The notes below the pieces were generated by a model. It saw nothing but the letters and a program-made list of their open reading frames with translations, did not search any database and was not told the origin of the DNA. A DNA stretch of 64,000 nt. Source: Cyanobacterium sp. uoEpiScrs1. GTDB lineage: Bacteria > Cyanobacteriota > Cyanobacteriia > Cyanobacteriales > Microcystaceae. Below, one piece after another: positions 58,646-64,000 of the stretch. The first letter of the stretch is position 1. Each line of letters starts with the position of its first letter. The position numbers were made by a program, and so were the translations under genes. Where the stretch lies: positions 607,376-671,375 of the forward strand of contig NZ_OX373462.1 of NCBI RefSeq assembly GCF_947331815.1, read 5' to 3'.

Positions 58646-59899
58646 CTACATTGACTTATAGATACTCTCCAAATGCTCAACAATTTTTATAGCTATTTCT
58701 TTTTTTCCTATCATCTTTTGAGGTAACTCATTTTTAGTAACTAAATAAGCAATGTGTCTCTCTTGATCCTCCATTTCCTCTCTTCGATTAGCAACTACTA
58801 CCTGATACCCTTGTTTTATTCTAGCATTAGCAATTTCTATTAAAGCCTTATAACTAACTTGTTCTTGGTATTTAAATGTCACCATATAAAGGTTAGGAAA
58901 TTTTTGTCTAACCTCTTCAATAACTTTGATGGTCGGAATTAGTTTAATAGTTTTTAGTTTTCCTCTACTAGAAATTTTACCAGGAATAGTTTTCTCTGGT
59001 TGATAGTCAGCAACTGCCGCTGAAAAAATCCCAAAAGCATAGTTGTTTTTTGTTAATTTTTTTATTACTAATTCTAAATAATCTTGGTAAGTTTTGATAA
59101 GTTGACAGGATAAATAATCCGGCGGAGTATAAGAACTTTCTCCGTGAATTAAAGTTACATCTGCTCCTTTTACGTATAATTCTTTAGCAATTGTAGACCC
59201 TAACTGCCCTGTAAAATGATTAGTTAAACGACGAATATTGTCAATAGGAACTGGTGTTGGTCCACCTGTTACTAAAATGGGTATATTCCTTAAAGGAGAT
59301 TTACTAATTAGACGGCAAACTTCCATTGCAATATTTAATTCATGGGGAATATTATTTTTTCCATACTCTTGTCTAGGCGGCATAATTTTTACTCCCCTAT
59401 TATGCAAGAATTTTAAGGATTCTATTAAAATAGAATTATGTAAGCTACCGTGCATAGTAGGAACGATCATAATTTTAGTTTTTCCTTGTTCCATTCGTCC
59501 TAAAGCAGATGCCAAGGTAGAGGTAATTACCCCATCCGCAATGCCGTAACGCATTTTATTAATAGTATTATAGGTAGCAGGAGCCACAATATAGGCAGTA
59601 AAAGGAGCACGGTCACTTAAATGTTCAGCCACTGATGTTAATTGAGTAACGACAGGATTATCAGTGCTCCACTCCAGAGCATTCAATGTAACATATCGAG
59701 TCGCTTCCTTGGAGACAAAAGCCCGAACATTAGCCCCTTCCCGACGTAGAGCACGTGCAATCAAAGGAGTTTTCATAGCAGCTATTCCACCAGTAATTAA
59801 TAAAGCAATATTCTGCCCAAGAAGATTATTTCCCACTAAAGGAACATCATGATCTCCCAAGTCCGAAGATGGAGGTAGACTAAAGTCCCAGTCTTTCAT
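58646..59899 (-). CDS. coaBC: Divergent CoaBC (phosphopantothenoylcysteine synthase/decarboxylase-like)
   Basis: CoaBC makes 4'-phosphopantetheine in coenzyme A synthesis. The N-terminal half is a flavoprotein of the CoaC type (LITGGIAAMKTPLIARALR from residue 34, His-93 retained, APATYNTINKMRYGIADG near residue 106). The usual PAMN motif is PTMH (147-150), and the active-site Cys loop (ACG...GR) that should follow is missing: the region reads RQEYGKNNIP without Cys. The CoaB half is also unusual: TGGPTPVPIDNIRRLTNHFTG near residue 211 is normal in layout, but VGFAAET is replaced by VTFKYQEQ. Length 417 is normal. It may be a working variant, a paralogue, or an impaired enzyme. Confidence 0.82.
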   Translation of the reverse strand: MKDWDFSLPPSSDLGDHDVPLVGNNLLGQNIALLITGGIAAMKTPLIARALRREGANVRAFVSKEATRYVTLNALEWSTDNPVVTQLTSVAEHLSDRAPFTAYIVAPATYNTINKMRYGIADGVITSTLASALGRMEQGKTKIMIVPTMHGSLHNSILIESLKFLHNRGVKIMPPRQEYGKNNIPHELNIAMEVCRLISKSPLRNIPILVTGGPTPVPIDNIRRLTNHFTGQLGSTIAKELYVKGADVTLIHGESSYTPPDYLSCQLIKTYQDYLELVIKKLTKNNYAFGIFSAAVADYQPEKTIPGKISSRGKLKTIKLIPTIKVIEEVRQKFPNLYMVTFKYQEQVSYKALIEIANARIKQGYQVVVANRREEMEDQERHIAYLVTKNELPQKMIGKKEIAIKIVEHLESIYKSM

Positions 59900-59944
59900 A
59901 TGGTTGTTGATTAAATTATTAAAGATTAACTTTTATAATATTCA

Positions 59945-60523
59945 TTATTCTGTATCTTCAAACAATAAATCCTCCAAAATAGGCTGCATTCGCTGATCGT
60001 CAGGAGAGACTAAAGATATTTCTCCAAGTAAGTCATATTTAGCCAAAAATAACAAAGGAGCAAGAGGAGTATAGACAGAATACTTTTGATTTTTATGATA
60101 AAAATCAGCTAGAAACTGTAATTCTTCTGAGTCTAGGGGTTGTTCCTCAATATCTAAATCAAGGTTCAAAATGCCGTCATCTTCGATGGGAGGTAATTCT
60201 CCTTTAACCGTTAAAGTAAAAGCTGTAAAACTTAAAACTAAATCTAATTCAGCTAAAACGGCTCTAGCGTCAGGAAAAATATCCTTAATTTCTGCTTTGT
60301 CTTCTAAAAGAATAACATTAGTGTCTTCTTCTTCCTCTAACTGCTCATCCCAGTACAAAATAACAACGGGAATGTCGACAGGCATCAGAAGGATATAAGT
60401 TCCATCTTCTGCCTCTAGAGCGTTTTCTACATAGCATTCTAAAGTGCGACCCTCGTTATCGGTTAGGGTAACACTATCAATTTCTTCTGGCTCGCTTTCT
60501 GGACTAAATTGGAACGAGGGCAT
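59945..60523 (-). CDS. DUF3727 protein
   Basis: A 192-residue very acidic protein (many Glu and Asp) typical of the cyanobacterial and chloroplast DUF3727 family, which has a DUF1292-like N-terminal part: VTLTDNEGRTLECYVENAL near residue 18 and a PVDIPVVILYWDE block near residue 48. The second half (LQFLADFYHKNQKYSVYTPLAPLLFLAK) is conserved in the family. No signal peptide. The function is unknown. It follows surE by 65 bases on the same strand and precedes coaBC by 45 bases, so the three may form a transcript. Confidence 0.82.
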   Translation of the reverse strand: MPSFQFSPESEPEEIDSVTLTDNEGRTLECYVENALEAEDGTYILLMPVDIPVVILYWDEQLEEEEDTNVILLEDKAEIKDIFPDARAVLAELDLVLSFTAFTLTVKGELPPIEDDGILNLDLDIEEQPLDSEELQFLADFYHKNQKYSVYTPLAPLLFLAKYDLLGEISLVSPDDQRMQPILEDLLFEDTE

Positions 60524-60588
60524 GCTCTTGAATAGGACTGTGATAGTTGATTAGAATATCACACAATGTCATTAGTTATTGACAAAAA

Positions 60589-61404
60589 TTAACTTAGATA
60601 AGTATCTAACCAGCCAGTTTGATAAAGATATTTAAATCCCTCAACATCTGTTAAATTGTACTGTAACGGAGTAATGGTAATGTAGTTGTGTTGAATACCT
60701 TGGACGTCTGTTGGAATATCTGACGGAAGATGGAGATGTTCTGGTTGTTCAATTTCAGTAACTAACTCCCCAGCTAGCCAATAGTAGCTTTTTCCTCTAG
60801 GGTCGAGACGTTGTTCAAATTGCTCCACGTAGCGGCGTAATCCTTGACGAGTGATCATTACACCGGCAATCACGTCTTGAGAAACTGGAGGAATGTTCAC
60901 GTTTAAAAGAGTTGCCTTGGGTAATGGGTTACTAACTAATTGTTGAACTAATGTACACGCAAAATTAGCTCCCGGTTGAAATTCTTTTGAAGAAAAACTA
61001 GCTAAACTTATAGCAATACTAGGAATTCCTTCAATTACTCCCTCCATAGCAGCTGAGACTGTCCCTGAATACAACACATCAGTGCCTAAATTGGAGCCAT
61101 GATTAATGCCTGAAATGACTACATCAGGAAGGCTCTTAAACACGGCACTGAGGGCAAATTTAACGCAGTCTGAGGGAGTTCCTGAACAAGACCAGGCAAC
61201 TACCTGGGGATGAAAAAGGTTTTCCACTACCTCGGCACGAATTGGGCGGTGAAGGGTTAATCCATGACCAGTTGCTGAGCGTTCGCGGTCAGGACAAACT
61301 ACCGTTACATCATGTCCGGCCAGGGATAGAGTATTGGCTAATGTGCGAATACCCTGAGAGAAAATACCATCATCATTACAGATAAGTAGTTTTAAAGATT
61401 CCAT
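60589..61404 (-). CDS. surE: 5'/3'-nucleotidase SurE
   Basis: A metal-dependent nucleotide phosphatase acting on nucleoside 5'- and 3'-monophosphates. The protein of about 271 residues has [19 protein letters not shown] (Asp-Asp metal site) at the N-terminus, [14 protein letters not shown] near residue 74, and [21 protein letters not shown] near residue 96. The frame opens at TTG (61410), but ATG at 61404 gives the expected start MESLKLLI. It lies upstream of the DUF3727 gene on the same strand and back to back with pheS, a neighbourhood I have seen described in cyanobacteria. Confidence 0.94.
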   Translation of the reverse strand: MESLKLLICNDDGIFSQGIRTLANTLSLAGHDVTVVCPDRERSATGHGLTLHRPIRAEVVENLFHPQVVAWSCSGTPSDCVKFALSAVFKSLPDVVISGINHGSNLGTDVLYSGTVSAAMEGVIEGIPSIAISLASFSSKEFQPGANFACTLVQQLVSNPLPKATLLNVNIPPVSQDVIAGVMITRQGLRRYVEQFEQRLDPRGKSYYWLAGELVTEIEQPEHLHLPSDIPTDVQGIQHNYITITPLQYNLTDVEGFKYLYQTGWLDTYLS

Positions 61405-61676
61405 GATCAAACTTGAAAGGTAGAAAAGAGGGGCAAAAAGTAAAACTTGAGTACAACAAGGTTATGGCTTTTACCTATGTTTTAACCTTAATAGGTAGTG
61501 TTACAACACGACAATTGAATCATTTATCTCAACTATAATCCTCCACTAAGTTTCAGTGTGATAATGATTTAAGTGAAACTGAAACAAGGATAAAGCCAAA
61601 ACTTCGATACACTAAGATGTAGATGTCAAAACATTTCTCAGATAAATTTTAACTGTTAACTTCTGACTTTATTTCC
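61405..61676. other. Divergent spacer between surE and pheS
   Basis: Contains an 8-bp inverted repeat GTTTCAGT/ACTGAAAC (61550-61557/61578-61585), about 95-130 bases before pheS. A shared regulatory role is possible but not supported by a known site. Confidence 0.4.
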
Positions 61677-62681
61677 ATGACTACAATTTCCAACGCCCTA
61701 GAATTAGAATTAAAAAATTTAAAAGAGAAAGCACAACAGGAGATCAAGTCCATCACAGATTTGGAAATACTCGAACAACTTCGCATTAGCTATTTAGGAA
61801 AAAAGGGACAACTTTCCAGAATTTTGCGGGGGATGGGTAAGTTAAACAGGGAGGAACGTCCCCATGTTGGGTCCTTGGCTAATGAAGTGAAAGAAGCTTT
61901 ACAAATTAATCTTGATCAACAACGTCAAATATTGCAAACTGCTCAAATTAAAGCACAACTTATTGCAGAAACCCTTGATGTAACTATGCCTGGAGTAAAT
62001 CGTCCCCTAGGTCGTCTTCATCCCCTTAATAGTACTATTGATCGGGTATTAGATATTTTTGTTGGGTTAGGATATAGTGTAGCTACCGGGACCCATCTAG
62101 AAACGGATTATTATAATTTTGAGGCGTTAAATATTCCCCCTAATCATCCTGCACGGGATATGCAGGATACTTTCTTTTTAACTGATGGTCATTTGTTACG
62201 AACCCATACCTCTCCTGTACAAATTCATTACATGGAAGCTCATGAGCCTCCTGTCCGTATTGTAGCTCCTGGACGCGTTTATCGTAGGGATACGGTGGAT
62301 GCAACTCATTCGGCTGTGTTTCACCAAGTAGAGATTTTAACTGTAGACAAAGGATTAACTTTTACTAATTTGAAAGGTACTATCAAAGAATTTTTAAAGC
62401 AGATGTTTGGAAAGGAATTACCTGTCAAATTCCGTGCTAGTTATTTTCCTTTTACAGAGCCTTCAGCAGAGGTAGATATACAGTGGCAAGGTAAATGGTT
62501 AGAAGTAATGGGGTGTGGTATGGTTGATCCTAATGTCCTCAAAGCTGTAGGTTACGATCCAGAAGTTTATACGGGATTTGCTGCAGGTTTAGGAATTGAA
62601 AGATTTGCCATGGTGTTACATCAGATTGATGACATTCGCCGTTTTTATAACAATGATATGCGATTTTTATCGCAGTTTTGA
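61677..62681 (+). CDS. pheS: Phenylalanyl-tRNA synthetase alpha subunit
   Basis: The catalytic subunit of the alpha2beta2 enzyme that charges tRNA-Phe. The 334-residue protein has an N-terminal coiled coil (about residues 1-90), then the class II core: [14 protein letters not shown] near residue 115, [12 protein letters not shown] near residue 156, motif 2 [18 protein letters not shown] near residue 193 and motif 3 [16 protein letters not shown] near residue 299. PheT is elsewhere, as in many cyanobacteria. Confidence 0.95.
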   Translation: MTTISNALELELKNLKEKAQQEIKSITDLEILEQLRISYLGKKGQLSRILRGMGKLNREERPHVGSLANEVKEALQINLDQQRQILQTAQIKAQLIAETLDVTMPGVNRPLGRLHPLNSTIDRVLDIFVGLGYSVATGTHLETDYYNFEALNIPPNHPARDMQDTFFLTDGHLLRTHTSPVQIHYMEAHEPPVRIVAPGRVYRRDTVDATHSAVFHQVEILTVDKGLTFTNLKGTIKEFLKQMFGKELPVKFRASYFPFTEPSAEVDIQWQGKWLEVMGCGMVDPNVLKAVGYDPEVYTGFAAGLGIERFAMVLHQIDDIRRFYNNDMRFLSQF

Positions 62682-63671
62682 TAGTGAAGAATAAATAGTC
62701 GTCATTTTTTAAAATAAAAGTATAAAAACCTTATTATTTTGCTGTGTTTTACTTTCTATTCTATTTGACTGGATAGCTTTAAATAAATCCTAAAAAACTA
62801 AATACTTGTGTATCATTACATATAGACAATTAGAGTTAAACTTATATTTTTTATTAAAAAACTTTTTTAGCCAAAATTTTGTTCAACTGCCTCAGTTTGA
62901 ATTGTTACTGTATTTAGTTTAAGATATACTATTTAACAATTTTATAAACTTGTATTTGACGCTATTCCTCTTCTATAGAGAGTCAAGTTATTTTTTTTAT
63001 AAAATTAGCTTAATTTATCTTGCTTAACATTCTATATAAACGCCAAAGATAAAAGATATAAGAATAAAACTAAAGCATCAATAATATAATTTTTACAAAC
63101 TCTAAGCACTGTGTTAATAGCATCATAAGGAGTTGTCTGTTTAGACTTAATGATACTGTACTTAGTATTTTTACTTTATGCACAGTTATGGCATCAAATG
63201 CTTAAATCAATTTAATGAATAAAATTATAAATTTAGAAACCCTAACAATAATAACTTGTTTCTAAGATAATTCAACTCTGAGAAAATTGCACCAGAATAA
63301 TCAATTAAATATTGACAAATTTAGTTTAGGTAATAAAAGCTATATATTTTAATATTAATCATCTTAGAATAAGACATAACTAATTTATAAAATAAAAATA
63401 ATAATTAAGATATTTTATTTTTAAGTTTAGTTTTTACAATAATAATTAATTGAACTTATCTTACTTTAGTAATATAAAACTTTACTTATTTTCAAGCTTC
63501 TAGATATCTCAATAAAATATTTAATTAATTATCTATTCTAATTAGATACGATTATTATCGTTACTTATTTTGGCATTAAAAATTATAATGCAACTCAAGA
63601 AAAACATAGTGCTACTTATTGAGTTACATTATAATTTCTTGGAAAGAATACTAACATTTATAGAAAATATA
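62682..63671. other. 1.0-kb gene-free stretch
   Basis: AT-rich and noise-like. The only ordered element is the 18-bp near-perfect hairpin at 63581-63636 next to the permease gene. Confidence 0.6.
63581..63636 (-). terminator. Terminator-like 18-bp inverted repeat after the permease gene
   Basis: AATTATAATGCAACTCAA (63581-63598) pairs with 63619-63636 with a single mismatch and a 20-base loop, 35 bases beyond the stop of the minus-strand permease gene. The position fits a terminator. Confidence 0.6.
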
Positions 63672-64000
63672 CTACATCATTCCTTTAAAAATTCCTTGAG
63701 GACGAATTAAGAGAATAAAAATCATGATTAGTAGGGATACTCCTAGTTTATATTCTGAACCTAGCCAGGAAATACTAACACTTAATTCTTGTACAATACC
63801 AACTACTAGTCCGCCAACAATCGCCCCATAGGGGTTGCCAATTCCTCCTAAAATTACTGAGGCAAACATAGGCAAAGTAAGAAACCATCCCATAGTTGGT
63901 TTAATAGTATAAATTAGTCCATACATTGCTCCCCCAAAAGCGGTTAGCCCTCCTGTAATTACCCAAGTCCAGAGAACTACTTTTTCCACATTAATTCCTG
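63672..64000 (-). CDS. livH: Branched-chain amino-acid ABC permease (LivH-like), 3' part
   Basis: The C-terminal part of an inner-membrane permease of a hydrophobic amino-acid uptake system. The reading frame stays open past the window end (GINVEKVVLWTW at the edge), so the GTG at 63989 is internal. Three to four helices are visible with the family blocks GLTAFGGAMYGLIYTIKP, MFASVILGGIGNPYGAIVGG and LLIRPQGIFKG. LivH and LivM are alike here; LivH is favoured by the ILGGIGNPYGAIVGGL layout. It would work with the LivG ATPase encoded at 41.4-42.1 kb. Confidence 0.85.
   Translation of the reverse strand, partial: GINVEKVVLWTWVITGGLTAFGGAMYGLIYTIKPTMGWFLTLPMFASVILGGIGNPYGAIVGGLVVGIVQELSVSISWLGSEYKLGVSLLIMIFILLIRPQGIFKGMM

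Noticed and set aside
1..64000. CRISPR arrays, insertion sequences, prophage or toxin-antitoxin genes
   Set aside because: No regularly spaced direct repeats, no transposase or integrase reading frames and no phage-type genes were seen.

Overview
The window looks like chromosomal DNA from a unicellular diazotroph-type cyanobacterium of the Crocosphaera/Cyanothece group whose genome is undergoing reduction. Signs of a cyanobacterium are the ThiO-ThiG fusion, IctB, a DUF3727 protein, an alternative (ARTO-type) terminal oxidase operon, CofH together with a class I photolyase, squalene-hopene cyclase and HemJ. Signs of reduction are strong AT richness, only about 63% of the window in recognisable genes (my sum of gene lengths), many 0.6-1.6 kb gene-free stretches, and traces of broken genes. 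This combination fits diatom spheroid bodies (diazoplasts of Epithemia/Rhopalodia) better than the denser UCYN-A genomes, but that is an inference: no nif or photosystem gene lies here. I found no rRNA, tRNA, CRISPR array, insertion sequence or phage gene by eye.

Layout. 1-11 kb: an AT-rich desert, recF, a membrane-anchored coiled-coil protein with a ligase-type BRCT domain, a MidA-like methyltransferase, a small conserved ORF, a broken pentapeptide-repeat gene, lysS, and two small hypothetical genes that converge. 12-15 kb: cofH, purD, a YkvA-like protein. 15.7-21.9 kb (minus strand): a six-gene block of two DUF2231 membrane proteins, oxidase subunits II-I-III and a GMC dehydrogenase; subunit II has lost most CuA ligands, so the enzyme should oxidise quinol. 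A type II NADH dehydrogenase is divergent from it. 25-27 kb: an AI-2E family membrane protein and a periplasmic binding protein. 28-31 kb (minus): folK, a NUDIX hydrolase and phr. 32-38 kb: recG, a cupin, rbgA. 38-42 kb: a TVP38-like protein, a glutaredoxin, a branched-chain amino-acid ABC ATPase. 43-49 kb: a eukaryote-like cyclophilin, shc, hemJ, thiO-thiG. 50-57 kb: ictB, a VanX-like dipeptidase, an M23 peptidase, uvrC, a sugar ABC permease. 58-64 kb: a divergent CoaBC, DUF3727, surE, pheS, and the 3' part of a livH-like permease running off the end.

How the genes fit together. NDH-2 and the GMC enzyme can feed electrons into the quinone pool and the ARTO-type oxidase can burn them with O2, a layout suited to keeping O2 low around nitrogenase; hopanoids made by Shc are a further possible O2-related trait. 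RecF, RecG, UvrC and Phr form a DNA-repair set, and CofH may supply the deazaflavin antenna of Phr. Two peptidoglycan-active enzymes (VanX-like and M23) sit side by side.

The most unexplained structural signal is a set of long, perfect or near-perfect inverted repeats (15-21 bp arms) in the gene-poor DNA. Nearly every one has its own private sequence, and several are far from any gene end. They and the BRCT coiled-coil protein next to recF are my best candidates for something undescribed.
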